DNA of 64,000 nt from an uncultured Lachnospiraceae bacterium (GCA_946549035.1 CAMNQH010000013.1:1-64000); one strand, 5' to 3'; counted from the stretch's first letter, positions 43,077 through 53,416 are shown. Notes: generated from the sequence alone by a model not told the origin. Made by a program: numbers and translations.

Positions 43077-45746
43077 ATGGAAGCAAAATACCATATTTAT
43101 TGTTTACGTTGCTTAAACCGCAACAATCCCCGGGGGATCGGCGAGATTCCACGTTTTTCCTGGAAGCTGGAGGGTGAAGGGCAGGATATTTGCCAGAAGG
43201 AATACCGTATCTATGTGTGGGAGGAAGACCGGCTGATCTGGGACAGCGGTTTTGTTCTCTCTGATGCCACCTTTGGCATATCTTATGAAGGCCCGGATTT
43301 AAAGACCGGAACGGATTATAGCTGGCAGGTTGTAAGCAGCAGCCAGAAGCAAGAGCAGGCTGTCAGTGAAAAGGCGTTCTTTTCCACCGGAATTATGGAG
43401 GAGAATTTCTGGTACGCTGTCTGGGTGGAAAGCGGCCTTGCCAAAAAGCCGTTGACGGAAACCACGGATTCTGGTGCAATTTTTGCCGGAATGGTAGCAT
43501 CCCGGGAGCATCCGGAGGAGATTTTAGATACGCCGGTTTACTTTCGGAAGGAATTCTGTCTGCGGCGTCCGGCGAAGAAGGCTGTTCTCTACGCCACCGC
43601 GTTGGGAAATTACGCGTTCCAGGTGGACGGCGTACAGGTGAGCAATCTTCTGGCGCCGGAATATACCTCCTATGGAAAGCACCTGGAATATCAGACTTAT
43701 GATGTCACCACGCTTCTAAATGCATCCGGCCCCCATGCAATCGGTGTGATTTTAGCGGACGGCTGGTACAGCGGAAAGATCGGCCTGATGGGGATCGGAC
43801 AGCAATACGGGCGGGATAACGCGTTGCTTTTTCAGCTGGAAATTGTGCATGAGGACGGCAGCAAAAGCCGGGTCTGCTCGGATGAGAGTATGCGTTGGAA
43901 TACCGGAGAGTACATTTATGCAGATTTGTTCGTTGGAGAATATCTTGATCAGAAGAAGGCGCCGAAGGGCTTTTCTAAGGCAGGCTTTGACGATTCGAAA
44001 TGGCGTCCGGTGAGGAAGAAAGAGTATGGCTATGATACCATCTGCGCCCAGAGTGTAGACCCGGTCTGGATTGTAAAAGAAATCAAACCCGAGCTGATAC
44101 GCACTCCCAAGGGCGAATGGGTATTGGACGCCGGTGAAAATATTTGTGGCTATACGAAATTTGCCGTGAAAGCGCCGGTTGGGACAGAGATCAGCTTAGA
44201 GCACAGCGAGGTGCTGGATCAAGACGGCAATTTCCTGCAAAATATTATGGGGCAGAATAAAAATCAAAAGGACCGCATTATAACAGGGGAATCTGACGTG
44301 GTTTATGAGCCTAAATTCACCTTCCATGGGTTTCGCTATGTGAAGGTAGAGGGGCTGGATGTTGTACATGCAGAAGATTTTACAATTTGTGTTCTGACCA
44401 GCCGAATGGATTCCATCGGCAGCTTTTCTTGCTCAGACCAGCGGTTGAATCAACTGGAGGAAAATATTTTCCGTTCCCAGCAGGGAAATATGCTTTGCGT
44501 ACCCACAGATTGCCCTCAGAGAGAACGCGCTGGCTGGACCGGAGACATGGCGGTTTATGCGCCTGCTGCGGTTTGGCACATGGATGTACAGGCGTTCTTG
44601 GAACGATGGCTGGCCGATATGCGCTTAGAGCAGCTGCCTGACGGGCAGATTCCCCATGTGATTCCCGATATCCCCAGCAATCAATATGTCAACGGCAAAA
44701 AGGGGACGCATATCAGCTCGGCGGGATGGGGAGACGCCTGTGTGTTGGTTCCCTACGTATTATATCAGGCTTACGGAGACCTGAGCGTATTGCAGAAAAA
44801 TTATCATATGATGAAAAGGTGGATGGATTATGTGGAAAGCTGCGCCGGAGAAGATTTGTGCGGGTGGGGACAGCTGTTTCATTTCGGCGACTGGCTGATT
44901 CCAAGCATTATGGCTTCCACCCACAATCCTATGATTACCGCGCAGCGGACCAAGGAAGAGGCGGCCCTGACGTATCTGGCATATACGGCAAACTGTATGG
45001 CTGAGATTGCCGCGACTCTGCACAAAACCCAGGATGCCGAGCATTATTTGAAACTGACCTGCCGTGCCAGAGAGGTATTTTCAAAGACCTATGTAACGAA
45101 GGACGGGCGGATGCGCCAGCCGCTGCAGGGGCTTTATGTTCTGGCTTTGGCCGGACACATGCTCACCGAGGAACAGGAGAGGGGAGCGATCCATCAGCTC
45201 TGCAAATTGATCGAAGCAGCAGGCGACTGTCTGGACACAGGATTTTTATCAGTTCCGTTTCTCTTGGATGTGCTTTGTGAACACCATGCCCAGGACGTGG
45301 CCTATCGGATTTTGTTTCAAGATCAAAAGCCTGGCTGGCTGTATGCTTTAAAGTGGGGCGCGACGACAATCTGGGAAAACTGGGCGGCAATTTTGCCGGA
45401 CGGAACCCGTACCAATTCCTCTTACAATCACTTTGCCTTTGGCTGTGTGGGCGATTTTCTCTATCGCAGGATCGGCGGTCTGTGGGCGGAAGAGCCGGGA
45501 TATAAGAAAGTCCGTATTCGTCCCGATTATGGCTGTGGTTTAAAATGGGTGCATACCGAATACGATTCCGTATACGGAAACATATCAATTCACTGGGAAA
45601 AGCAGGAAGAGGAGATAAGCTTGGAGGTGGTCTTGCCGCCCAATGTCAGCGGTATCGTTCATGTAGGAGAGAGGCAGATTGAGATTGGCAGCGGCAGATA
45701 TCATTTCAGCTCACGAGAAAAGTCACATTCAGAATATAGTGAATAA
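43077..45746 (+). CDS. Alpha-L-rhamnosidase, GH78
   Basis: The 889-residue enzyme follows the GH78 layout: N-terminal beta domains, a (alpha/alpha)6 barrel and a C-terminal beta domain. The general acid region DCPQRERAGWTGD lies near 478-490, and the general base region GATTIWENW near 761-769. GH78 enzymes cut terminal rhamnose from glycosides and pectin fragments by inversion. There is no signal peptide, so it acts inside the cell after import by the GPH symporter, whose stop is one base before its start. Start at 43077 follows AAGAGGG. Freed rhamnose would need an isomerase and kinase, which are not in this window. Confidence 0.95.
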   Translation: MEAKYHIYCLRCLNRNNPRGIGEIPRFSWKLEGEGQDICQKEYRIYVWEEDRLIWDSGFVLSDATFGISYEGPDLKTGTDYSWQVVSSSQKQEQAVSEKAFFSTGIMEENFWYAVWVESGLAKKPLTETTDSGAIFAGMVASREHPEEILDTPVYFRKEFCLRRPAKKAVLYATALGNYAFQVDGVQVSNLLAPEYTSYGKHLEYQTYDVTTLLNASGPHAIGVILADGWYSGKIGLMGIGQQYGRDNALLFQLEIVHEDGSKSRVCSDESMRWNTGEYIYADLFVGEYLDQKKAPKGFSKAGFDDSKWRPVRKKEYGYDTICAQSVDPVWIVKEIKPELIRTPKGEWVLDAGENICGYTKFAVKAPVGTEISLEHSEVLDQDGNFLQNIMGQNKNQKDRIITGESDVVYEPKFTFHGFRYVKVEGLDVVHAEDFTICVLTSRMDSIGSFSCSDQRLNQLEENIFRSQQGNMLCVPTDCPQRERAGWTGDMAVYAPAAVWHMDVQAFLERWLADMRLEQLPDGQIPHVIPDIPSNQYVNGKKGTHISSAGWGDACVLVPYVLYQAYGDLSVLQKNYHMMKRWMDYVESCAGEDLCGWGQLFHFGDWLIPSIMASTHNPMITAQRTKEEAALTYLAYTANCMAEIAATLHKTQDAEHYLKLTCRAREVFSKTYVTKDGRMRQPLQGLYVLALAGHMLTEEQERGAIHQLCKLIEAAGDCLDTGFLSVPFLLDVLCEHHAQDVAYRILFQDQKPGWLYALKWGATTIWENWAAILPDGTRTNSSYNHFAFGCVGDFLYRRIGGLWAEEPGYKKVRIRPDYGCGLKWVHTEYDSVYGNISIHWEKQEEEISLEVVLPPNVSGIVHVGERQIEIGSGRYHFSSREKSHSEYSE

Positions 45747-45753
45747 ATTTTTA

Positions 45754-45783
45754 AAGTACCCTTGGACACAGAGGGTACTTTTT
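45754..45783 (+). terminator. Rho-independent terminator after the rhamnosidase
   Basis: AAGTACCC (45754-45761) and GGGTACTT (45773-45780) form the stem, followed by TTT. The T run overlaps the next promoter. Confidence 0.82.
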
Positions 45784-45809
45784 GCAATATTCAGAATCTA
45801 TGTTATAAT
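45782..45809 (+). promoter_or_regulatory. Promoter of the potassium channel gene
   Basis: TTGCAA (45782-45787), 16 bases, TATAAT (45804-45809), 84 bases before the start at 45894. Confidence 0.6.
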
Positions 45810-45893
45810 GAGACAGGGCAAACAAGGAGGCGCAAAGGAAGCATCTGAAAACGGGAAGCATGATAGGAGCCTCAAAAAGGAGATTAGGATATT

Positions 45894-47468
45894 ATGAAAG
45901 GAAGAAAAAAGCTCTATCTGCATATCATTCTTATGATTGCGCTGGTATATGTCGTTCTGCTCACGATTCTTTACTGCTCGGAATCAGCAGACAGCGACGC
46001 AGTGATTCAGACATTTGGAGACGCTTTCTGGTATTCCTTGGTGACTTTGACTACCGTAGGATACGGGGATTTGATTCCAGTGACGCCTTTAGGACATGCG
46101 GTAGGAATGGTGTTTTTGCTTTTGTCTGCCGGTATTATGGTTACGATGCTGGGAGCCGTTATCTCTTTTATAACCAGCGAAGGGCTGCCTTTTTTCATGC
46201 TTCGCCTGCAGAGGCGCAAAAATTGGTACTATTTTGCGGATTACGGGGTGGAATCCAGCACATTGGCCGCCAATATTTATAAAGAAGATCCCAACGCATT
46301 GATTATTTATGGGGAAAAAAGAAGCGGTCACAGTGAAATTCCCGATTATCCATGTATATACTTAAGCGCCTCGCCGGAAAAAATCGTGGCGAAAAAGAAG
46401 AATATTGGTACGAAGTGTAAAATTTTTTTAATGAAGGAAAATGATATCGGCGTCAACAGCCGGGCAATCAATTTGCATAAACTTCCAGTGGAGGTCTATG
46501 CCAGAACGACAAACGGGCAGGATAAGCTTTCCGGGAATATTAACTTTTTTCACAGTTATGAGTGCTGCGCCAGACAATATTGGCGTTCCAAACCATTGTG
46601 CAGCCATGAAAATTCCATTGTGCTCATAGGATTTGGGAACTATGGGTGCAGTATTTTAGAGCGGGCCATATTAACCAATGTCATTTCTATCGATCAGCAT
46701 GTGGCATATCATATTTTTGGGGACGCCAGGGAATTCCTGGAGATACATGATAGGTTAGGAGAGGTGTTTTCCATCAACGAGGAATCCCCGGTGAAAGATT
46801 CTTTTATTTTTCATGAGGAAACCTGGACAAAGCACCGGCCTGTCTTGGAGCGGGCGGACCGCATTATTATCTGCGAGGATGATGAGCAGAATGGATGGAG
46901 TATCTTCTGGACGCTGAACAAATTTTATAGAATCCATGGGCGTATTGATTTGCGCAACAGCCGGAGGGCTCCGGGGGTATCTTATTTTGGGGCGAATGAA
47001 GATATTTATACATCGCAGCAAATTATCCGAACGGATTTGAATAAGGCGGCCATCACCATCAATGAGATTTTTTGCAAATCGGTTTCTTATCCTACCCTTA
47101 GCTGGAATGAGCTGGATGATCTTCACAGACAGTCCAAGATTGCGGCGGCGGATCATCTGTTGATGAAGACCAGGATTCTTTTGAAGGATGAGACGATTAC
47201 GGAAATTTCTGCAGAAGTGGTAAAAAAGGCATACGATACCTATTGCAAAACAAAGTGCCGAGAGACCGCAAGAGAAATGTATCGAAAGCTGGATCATATG
47301 CGGTGGCTTCGGTTTTACATCTTTTATAATTGGAGTTATGGACCCTTCCGGGACGATAAGGCCAGACAGCATCCTATGTTGTGTCAGTATGAGGAATTGA
47401 CGCCGGAACAAAGGAAGGAAAGGGACGCCGCCTGGGAACTTATGGGGAACCTGTCTCTGGAACTTTAG
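45894..47468 (+). CDS. Two-helix potassium channel with TrkA-N-like domain and C-terminal RyR-like domain
   Basis: The 524-residue protein has two membrane helices (about 8-27 and 68-94) with a pore loop holding the potassium filter TTVGYGD at 53-59. The cytosolic part has two nucleotide-binding-like segments. The clearer one is SIVLIGFGNYGCSILERAIL, near 240-260. The last part (about 430-515) resembles a bacterial RyR domain: KLDHMRWL, then NWSYGPFRDD, HPMLCQYEEL and QRKERDA. RyR domains are thought to bind nucleotides or related ligands, so the channel may open in response to a small molecule. AAAGGAG precedes the ATG. It is a single-gene transcript. Confidence 0.85.
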   Translation: MKGRKKLYLHIILMIALVYVVLLTILYCSESADSDAVIQTFGDAFWYSLVTLTTVGYGDLIPVTPLGHAVGMVFLLLSAGIMVTMLGAVISFITSEGLPFFMLRLQRRKNWYYFADYGVESSTLAANIYKEDPNALIIYGEKRSGHSEIPDYPCIYLSASPEKIVAKKKNIGTKCKIFLMKENDIGVNSRAINLHKLPVEVYARTTNGQDKLSGNINFFHSYECCARQYWRSKPLCSHENSIVLIGFGNYGCSILERAILTNVISIDQHVAYHIFGDAREFLEIHDRLGEVFSINEESPVKDSFIFHEETWTKHRPVLERADRIIICEDDEQNGWSIFWTLNKFYRIHGRIDLRNSRRAPGVSYFGANEDIYTSQQIIRTDLNKAAITINEIFCKSVSYPTLSWNELDDLHRQSKIAAADHLLMKTRILLKDETITEISAEVVKKAYDTYCKTKCRETAREMYRKLDHMRWLRFYIFYNWSYGPFRDDKARQHPMLCQYEELTPEQRKERDAAWELMGNLSLEL

Positions 47469-47537
47469 AAAATGTCCCCTTTCAGGATGTTTTGCTGTCT
47501 AGGAGGATGAGACCGGATCCTTCCCGGCGTTTAAGGG

Positions 47538-48350
47538 TTATGGCAGTGGCAGAAACATTGGCTTTCGATGCCGGAATACTGTAAAATATTGAAAGCCCGC
47601 TTTTTTTAAAATGGACGAAATCTGCTCAAAACAATAAGCTACATGCTCCGGCCCGTGGGCGTCGGAGCCTATGGTAAGGATTTCCCCTCCCAGTTCCCGG
47701 TAACGTTTTAAAATTTCTTCTGTGGGATTGGGGTGTAAAAGTCCGTATTTAAAGCCTCCGGTGTTGACTTCAATACCTTTTCCCCGGGCAATTAAGGCTT
47801 TTAATATCTCGTCAATGAGATCTCGAAAGGCGTCGTAGGAATAGAAGCGGTTCTGGTTGGGGCCGTAACGGACGACATAATCCAGGTGGCCGTACACGTC
47901 GAAGCCGTCGAAAGCGGCAATGTTTTCCAGAATAGAGGAAAAATATTCTTCATACGCCTGGAATTCCTCACGTCCTTCATAATATTCTGGATAATAAGGA
48001 TCGATGCCGTGCACCACATGGGAGGAGCCGATAACAAAATCAAAGTCGTATTCCGCCAAAAGAAGTTGATGTCTTTTGGCTAAATGGGGCTGTAAGCCCA
48101 GTTCGATGCCGGTGCAGATGGTGAAGTCCAAAAGCGTGTGGGACAAGCCTTCGGCAAGGGCCCGGGTTTCCTCCAAATAATGAGGAATATCCAGAAGAAA
48201 CAGTTTTGGATCCTTCGGGTAATCCAGATCCAGGTGGTCCGTAAAGCAGATACCGGAGAGCCCCGCCTGTTTTGCCGCGTAAGCCATATCTTCTGGCACG
48301 GCGGAACTGTCTCCCGAGTAATAAGTATGCATATGTGTGTCCCAAAGCAT
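47538..48350 (-). CDS. hisK: PHP-family histidinol-phosphatase
   Basis: The 270-residue protein begins MLWDTHMHTYYSGDS, with metal ligands H6 and H8, and continues with FTDHLDLDYP, a GIELGLQP glutamate, GSSHVV and GSDAHGPEHV. This is the HisK/YtvP-type histidinol-phosphatase of Firmicutes, which makes histidinol from its phosphate. A general PHP phosphoesterase is the alternative. The start at 48350 follows GGAGGA. It is isolated from hisHF. The frame extends 189 bases upstream, but that part would cross the promoter. Confidence 0.87.
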   Translation of the reverse strand: MLWDTHMHTYYSGDSSAVPEDMAYAAKQAGLSGICFTDHLDLDYPKDPKLFLLDIPHYLEETRALAEGLSHTLLDFTICTGIELGLQPHLAKRHQLLLAEYDFDFVIGSSHVVHGIDPYYPEYYEGREEFQAYEEYFSSILENIAAFDGFDVYGHLDYVVRYGPNQNRFYSYDAFRDLIDEILKALIARGKGIEVNTGGFKYGLLHPNPTEEILKRYRELGGEILTIGSDAHGPEHVAYCFEQISSILKKAGFQYFTVFRHRKPMFLPLP

Positions 48351-48425
48351 GGCAGTCCTCCTTTTCGGGTATTCCAAAAGATTGCACAGGTGAATTCCTG
48401 ATTTTTTGTGAAAATTTGCTATGCC

Positions 48426-48454
48426 ATTATAACAGAAAACCATCAACTTGTCAA
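48426..48454 (-). promoter_or_regulatory. Consensus promoter of the PHP phosphatase gene
   Basis: On the minus strand TTGACA (48449-48454), 17 bases, TATAAT (48426-48431): a perfect match. Apart from this and the gap promoter, the 304 bases from 48351 to 48654 show nothing else. Confidence 0.85.
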
Positions 48455-48554
48455 AAATTGGGAAAAATGACACAGAAGAACTTGTATAAAATGATTGAAA
48501 AGCAAAGAGGAGAGGAAAAAGTGGTGAAATAATTAACAAAGATAAAAAAGCCTA

Positions 48555-48583
48555 TTGTAATTTTTGGCTTTATTAGGTAAAAT
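48555..48583 (+). promoter_or_regulatory. Promoter of gap
   Basis: TTGTAA (48555-48560), 17 bases, TAAAAT (48578-48583). A 6-base inverted repeat AAAGCC/GGCTTT (48547-48552 and 48566-48571) overlaps the -35 box and might be a regulator site. Confidence 0.6.
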
Positions 48584-48654
48584 AAAGACAGCTTGGGCGA
48601 CTTTTAAGGGGTTTCCCACTGATAATCCAAATTTCATTTTAGGAGGAATTAAGA

Positions 48655-49671
48655 ATGGCAGTAAGAGTAGCGATCAATGGTTTTGGACGTATCGGACGTT
48701 TGGCTTTCAGACAGATGTTTGGTGCAGAAGGATATGAAGTAGTGGCAATCAACGATTTGACCAGCCCCAAGATGCTGGCTCATCTGTTGAAATATGATTC
48801 TTCTCAGGGAAGATATGCATTGTGCGACAAAGTATCTGCCGGCGAAGATTCTATCACAGTTGACGGCAAAGAGATTAAGATTTATGCGTTCCCGGATGCA
48901 AATAACTGCCCCTGGGGAGAATTAAAGGTTGACGTGGTACTGGAGTGCTCCGGCTTCTATACATCCAAAGAGAAAGCACAGGCGCACATCAATGCAGGCG
49001 CCCGCAAGGTCGTAATCTCTGCTCCGGCAGGAAATGACCTTCCTACTATCGTATACAATACCAACCACAATACACTGAAAGCAGAAGATACCATTATTTC
49101 TGCAGCTTCCTGCACCACCAACTGCTTGGCTCCTATGGCAGACGCATTGAATAAGTTTGCTCCCATCCAGTCTGGTATTATGTGCACCATCCACGCTTAC
49201 ACCGGCGATCAGATGACCTTAGACGGACCCCAGAGAAAGGGTGACCTGAGAAGAAGCCGTGCAGCGGCAGTGAATATTGTTCCCAACAGCACCGGCGCAG
49301 CAAAGGCTATCGGCCTGGTAATTCCGGAACTGAACGGCAAGCTCATCGGCGCGGCGCAGCGTGTACCGACTCCTACTGGATCCACCACCATCTTAACCGC
49401 AGTTGTTAAGAAAGCAGGCGTGACCAAGGAAGATATCAATGCAGCTATGAAAGCAGCTTCCAATGAATCTTATGGTTATAATGAGGACGAGATCGTTTCC
49501 TCCGATATCGTAGGAATGAGCTATGGTTCCTTGTTTGACGCAACCCAGACAATGGTTTGCCAGATTTCCGAAGATTTATATGAAGTTCAGGTTGTTTCCT
49601 GGTATGACAACGAGAACAGCTATACTTCTCAGATGGTTCGTACCATCAAATACTTCTCTGAATTGGCATAA
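48655..49671 (+). CDS. gap: Glyceraldehyde-3-phosphate dehydrogenase
   Basis: The 338-residue enzyme oxidises glyceraldehyde 3-phosphate with NAD and phosphate. NAD-binding [12 protein letters not shown] is at 7-18, and D34 in NDLT favours NAD over NADP. The catalytic cysteine C153 is in [24 protein letters not shown] closes the protein. AGGAGG precedes the ATG. Codons are the most regular of the window, as expected of a highly expressed gene. It has its own promoter and is separated from pgk by a terminator. Confidence 0.98.
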   Translation: MAVRVAINGFGRIGRLAFRQMFGAEGYEVVAINDLTSPKMLAHLLKYDSSQGRYALCDKVSAGEDSITVDGKEIKIYAFPDANNCPWGELKVDVVLECSGFYTSKEKAQAHINAGARKVVISAPAGNDLPTIVYNTNHNTLKAEDTIISAASCTTNCLAPMADALNKFAPIQSGIMCTIHAYTGDQMTLDGPQRKGDLRRSRAAAVNIVPNSTGAAKAIGLVIPELNGKLIGAAQRVPTPTGSTTILTAVVKKAGVTKEDINAAMKAASNESYGYNEDEIVSSDIVGMSYGSLFDATQTMVCQISEDLYEVQVVSWYDNENSYTSQMVRTIKYFSELA

Positions 49672-49693
49672 GCGCAAGGAAAAGACTCAAGAA

Positions 49694-49725
49694 GGGGTCC
49701 GGTCTTTTGGACCGGCCCCCTTTTT
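49694..49725 (+). terminator. Terminator between gap and pgk
   Basis: GGGGTCCGGTC-TTTT-GGACCGGCCCC forms a GC-rich hairpin with one bulge, followed by five T. It would reduce readthrough from gap into pgk-tpiA and may set their ratio. Confidence 0.88.
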
Positions 49726-49765
49726 ACGTATGTATCATAAATAATGCAATATGGAGGGACAGGAC

Positions 49766-50974
49766 ATGTCTTTAAATAAAGTATCCGTAGATGATATTGA
49801 TGTAAAAGGAAAACGCGTCCTTTGCAGATGCGATTTCAATGTGCCCTTAAAAGAAGGCAAAATTACTGATGAGAACCGTTTGGTTGCCGCGCTTCCCACA
49901 ATTAAGAAGCTGATTGCAGACGGGGGTAAAGTAATTCTCTGCTCTCATTTAGGCAAGCCTAAGGGAGAGCCCAAGCCGGAGCTTTCCTTAGCGCCGGTTG
50001 CAGTACGCCTTTCCCAGCTGCTGGGACAGGAAGTAAAATTTGCAGCGGATCCGGAAGTGGTAGGCCCGAATGCAAAGGCAGCGGTGGAAGCTATGAAGGA
50101 AGGCGACGTAGTTCTTTTAGAGAATACCCGTTACCGCAAAGAAGAGACAAAGAACGGAGAGGCATTCAGTAAAGATTTGGCTTCTCTTTGCGACGTATTT
50201 GTAAACGATGCATTCGGAACCGCTCATCGGGCTCACTGCTCCAATGTGGGGGTATCCGCATTGGTAGAGACGGCGGCAGTAGGATATCTGATGCAGAAAG
50301 AGATTGATTTCCTTGGAAATGCCGTTGAGAATCCGGTTAGACCTTTTGTAGCTATCTTAGGCGGTGCAAAGGTGGCGGATAAGCTGAATGTTATTTCCAA
50401 CCTTTTAGAGAAATGCGATACGCTGATTATCGGCGGCGGTATGGCATACACCTTCTTAAAAGCAAAAGGCTGTGAAGTAGGGACTTCCTTAGTAGACGAC
50501 GAGAAGTTGGATTACTGCAAAGAAATGATTGCAAAAGCAGAGAAGTTGGGCAAAAAGCTGCTGCTTCCGGTAGATACGGTGTGCGGCGACGCATTCCCTA
50601 ACCCCATTGACGCAGAGATTCCCAATGAGACAGTTGCAGCCGAGGAAATTCCCGCCGGTAAGATGGGATTGGATATCGGTGAGAAGACGGCGGCTCTTTA
50701 TGCAGAAGCAGCCAAGACGGCTAAGACCGTGGTATGGAATGGGCCTATGGGCGTATTTGAGAACCCGATTTTTGCAAAAGGAACTATTGCAGTAGCAAAA
50801 GCTTTGGCTGAAACAGACGCTACCACAATTATCGGCGGCGGCGATTCCGCAGCGGCTGTAAACCAGTTGGGATTTGGCGATAAGATGAGCCACATTTCCA
50901 CCGGCGGCGGCGCATCCTTGGAATTCCTGGAGGGAAAAGAACTTCCGGGCGTAGCGGCAGCAACTAACAAATAA
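49766..50974 (+). CDS. pgk: Phosphoglycerate kinase
   Basis: The 402-residue enzyme transfers phosphate from 1,3-bisphosphoglycerate to ADP. The N-domain substrate motif is [11 protein letters not shown] near 18-28 (the usual R-x-D-x-N-V-P), followed by SHLGKPKGE and ENTRYRKEE. The C-domain nucleotide loop is [11 protein letters not shown] near 370. The start at 49766 is chosen because GGAGG lies 8 bases upstream; an ATG 15 bases earlier has no room. It is followed by tpiA after 10 bases. Confidence 0.97.
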   Translation: MSLNKVSVDDIDVKGKRVLCRCDFNVPLKEGKITDENRLVAALPTIKKLIADGGKVILCSHLGKPKGEPKPELSLAPVAVRLSQLLGQEVKFAADPEVVGPNAKAAVEAMKEGDVVLLENTRYRKEETKNGEAFSKDLASLCDVFVNDAFGTAHRAHCSNVGVSALVETAAVGYLMQKEIDFLGNAVENPVRPFVAILGGAKVADKLNVISNLLEKCDTLIIGGGMAYTFLKAKGCEVGTSLVDDEKLDYCKEMIAKAEKLGKKLLLPVDTVCGDAFPNPIDAEIPNETVAAEEIPAGKMGLDIGEKTAALYAEAAKTAKTVVWNGPMGVFENPIFAKGTIAVAKALAETDATTIIGGGDSAAAVNQLGFGDKMSHISTGGGASLEFLEGKELPGVAAATNK

Positions 50975-50984
50975 GGAGAAAATC

Positions 50985-51734
50985 ATGGCAAGAAGAAAAA
51001 TCATTGCAGGCAACTGGAAGATGAACAAGACCCCCAGTGAGGCCGTTGCATTAGTAAACGAATTAAAACCATTGGTAGCCAATGAAGACGCGGACGTGGT
51101 ATTTTGCGTACCTGCCATTGACATTATTCCGGCAATGGAAGCAGCCAAAGGCTCCAACATTCAGATTGGCGCAGAAAATATGTATTACGAAGAGAGCGGT
51201 GCATATACCGGGGAGATCGCTCCTAATATGCTTACCGACGTAGGCGTGAAATACGTCATTATCGGCCATTCCGAGCGTAGAGAATATTTTGCAGAGACTG
51301 ATGAGACGGTAAATAAAAAAGTTTTGAAGGCTTTTGAACATAACATCACCCCCATTATCTGTTGTGGAGAATCTTTAACCCAGCGGGAACAGGGGATTAC
51401 GATTGACTGGATCCGCCAGCAGATTAAAATTGCATTCCTGAATGTGACAGCAGACCAGGCCAAGACAGCCGTGATCGCTTACGAGCCTATTTGGGCAATC
51501 GGAACGGGTAAGACTGCTACCTCAGAGCAGGCTCAGGAGGTTTGCGGGGCTATCCGGGCATGTATTGGCGAGATTTATGACGCGGCTACAGCCGAAGCAA
51601 TCCGTATTCAATATGGCGGATCCGTAAATGCGGCCAATGCAGCAGAGCTGTTTGCAAAGCCGGATATTGATGGAGGCTTAGTAGGCGGGGCGTCTTTGAA
51701 AGCAGATTTTGGAAAAATCGTCTGCTATCAGTAA
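50985..51734 (+). CDS. tpiA: Triosephosphate isomerase
   Basis: The 249-residue barrel interconverts dihydroxyacetone phosphate and glyceraldehyde 3-phosphate. Catalytic residues are K12 in AGNWKMNK, H95 in IIGHSERR, and the glutamate in [12 protein letters not shown] near 167. The phosphate loop GGSVNAAN and GGLVGGASL are intact. AAGGAG precedes the ATG. It ends before a terminator. Confidence 0.98.
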   Translation: MARRKIIAGNWKMNKTPSEAVALVNELKPLVANEDADVVFCVPAIDIIPAMEAAKGSNIQIGAENMYYEESGAYTGEIAPNMLTDVGVKYVIIGHSERREYFAETDETVNKKVLKAFEHNITPIICCGESLTQREQGITIDWIRQQIKIAFLNVTADQAKTAVIAYEPIWAIGTGKTATSEQAQEVCGAIRACIGEIYDAATAEAIRIQYGGSVNAANAAELFAKPDIDGGLVGGASLKADFGKIVCYQ

Positions 51735-51790
51735 ATTTGTCCCAGTAGAAATGGTATACTTGATTGTTGCCGGTAACATGTGATATCATA

Positions 51791-51816
51791 GAGCTGTGAC
51801 TTGTCACAGCTCTTTT
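51791..51816 (+). terminator. Rho-independent terminator after tpiA
   Basis: GAGCTGTGAC-TT-GTCACAGCTC is a perfect 10-base stem, followed by TTTT. It separates tpiA from the capA-like gene. Confidence 0.85.
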
Positions 51817-51853
51817 GGCATGACTTTCATAAAGCAAAAGATGAGGGAAAAAC

Positions 51854-53416
51854 ATGAAAAAAATAAGGACATTGTCCATAATGCTGGTGTTTTTTGCTTT
51901 TGTACTGACAGCAACGGCCTGCGGGAGCGGGGACGATGCAGGAAGGCAGGATGCCGTTTACGCCGGGGCAGAAGGAACTAAGGCGGATGGTCTTGGAGCC
52001 GGAATAGAAGGAACCGAAGTAGATGATGTTCAGGCGGAGGAGGAACAGGAAGCTGAGGCTAAAGGGACTACAGCAGACGGGCAGGAAGATGACAGGGAAA
52101 CCCACGGAAAAGAGGATGGGGATTCCCAGGAGATAGATTTGGCAGGAGCAGAGAATACCGATTTAGATTCTGAATTGGATGTATGGGAGGCTTATGAGAC
52201 AATATTATCTGGATGCTCCAGAGAATTGATTTGTGGATATTTGATAGATGAAGCATTTCTGGCGTGGATGACGGCGGATTATGGAAAGGAATCTGTATTT
52301 GCACTGGCGGAAGCAGTGAAGACAGGATGCAAGGATGAAGAAATATGGCATCAGCTTACAGGGAATTCCCTTCATGTGCTGTGGAGCCAGTATTGTAAGG
52401 AAAGCGGTTACCAGGATTATTATTTGGAACGGGTTTATTGGAAAACCTGCGCTGACCCGGAACAGATTGTGATAGATTTTGTGGGAGACGTGAATTTTGC
52501 AGAGGGCTGGTCCACTATGCGGTATTTAGATCAGCAGATTGACGGCTTATATGACTGCATGAGCCCTGCATTACTGGAAGAGCTGAATCAGGCGGATATT
52601 TTAATGGTAAATAATGAATTTGCATACAGTACCAGGGGGACGCCCATAGAAGGAAAAGATTATACCTTCCGTGCAGATCCGGATCGGGTTTATCTGTTGG
52701 AAATTATGGGGGCGGACATTGTGTCCTTGGCGAACAATCATGCCTATGATTTTGGGCCGGAGGCTCTTTTGGATACCTTGGATACCTTACAAGGAGCGGG
52801 TATTCCTTATGTGGGAGCCGGGGCAAATTTAAGAGAGGCCATGACGCCTGTTTACTTTATCGCCAACGGCAGAAAGATTGCCATTGTTTCGGCTACCCAG
52901 GTGGAACGTACTTTAAATTATACAAAAGAGGCTACGGAGACGGAGCCTGGCGTATTAAAGACACTGGATCCGGACAAGTTTGTGACAGTCATTGAAGAAG
53001 CCAATGAGAATGCGGATTACGTCATTGTCTATGTACACTGGGGAACAGAACAAAATCCTCATTTTGAAAAGGACCAAATGGCTTTAGCAGACGCATATAT
53101 TGAAGCGGGGGCGGATGCGATTATCGGCGGCCATACCCATTGCCTTCAAGGGTGCGAATATAGAGAAGAGGTTCCTATTATTTACAGTCTGGGAAATTTT
53201 TGGTTTAACAGCAATAAGCTGGATACCGGGATTGCCCAATTGGTGATTCAAAAGGACGGCAGTATGGATTTTAGATTCTTGCCCTGCATCCAGAAACGAA
53301 ACGAAACGTATCTGGTAGAGGAAGAAACAGAAAAGCAGCGGATTTTGGATTATCTGCAATCCATATCCTCCGGTGTGGAGATTGATTCAGAAGGATATAT
53401 CCGTAAAAGGCAGTAA
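51854..53416 (+). CDS. CapA-family lipoprotein (metallophosphatase fold)
   Basis: The 520-residue protein has a lipoprotein signal ending LTATAC (C23), then an acidic Glu/Asp/Gly linker to about residue 100. The second half is a CapA/PgsA domain: IDFVGDVNFAEGW, then NNEFAYST, LANNHAYDFG, VHWGTEQNP and IIGGHTHCLQG, which form the metal site of a calcineurin-like fold. CapA proteins are linked to poly-gamma-glutamate capsule, but capB and capC are absent here, so the substrate is unknown. It lies between tpiA and gpmI and is co-directional with the glycolytic genes; gpmI follows after 21 bases and may share its transcript. Confidence 0.87.
   Translation: MKKIRTLSIMLVFFAFVLTATACGSGDDAGRQDAVYAGAEGTKADGLGAGIEGTEVDDVQAEEEQEAEAKGTTADGQEDDRETHGKEDGDSQEIDLAGAENTDLDSELDVWEAYETILSGCSRELICGYLIDEAFLAWMTADYGKESVFALAEAVKTGCKDEEIWHQLTGNSLHVLWSQYCKESGYQDYYLERVYWKTCADPEQIVIDFVGDVNFAEGWSTMRYLDQQIDGLYDCMSPALLEELNQADILMVNNEFAYSTRGTPIEGKDYTFRADPDRVYLLEIMGADIVSLANNHAYDFGPEALLDTLDTLQGAGIPYVGAGANLREAMTPVYFIANGRKIAIVSATQVERTLNYTKEATETEPGVLKTLDPDKFVTVIEEANENADYVIVYVHWGTEQNPHFEKDQMALADAYIEAGADAIIGGHTHCLQGCEYREEVPIIYSLGNFWFNSNKLDTGIAQLVIQKDGSMDFRFLPCIQKRNETYLVEEETEKQRILDYLQSISSGVEIDSEGYIRKRQ

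Noticed and set aside
48541-48654. A possible riboswitch in the gap leader.
   Set aside because: The leader after the -10 box is only about 70 bases with no stable structure beyond a 6-base inverted repeat over the promoter.
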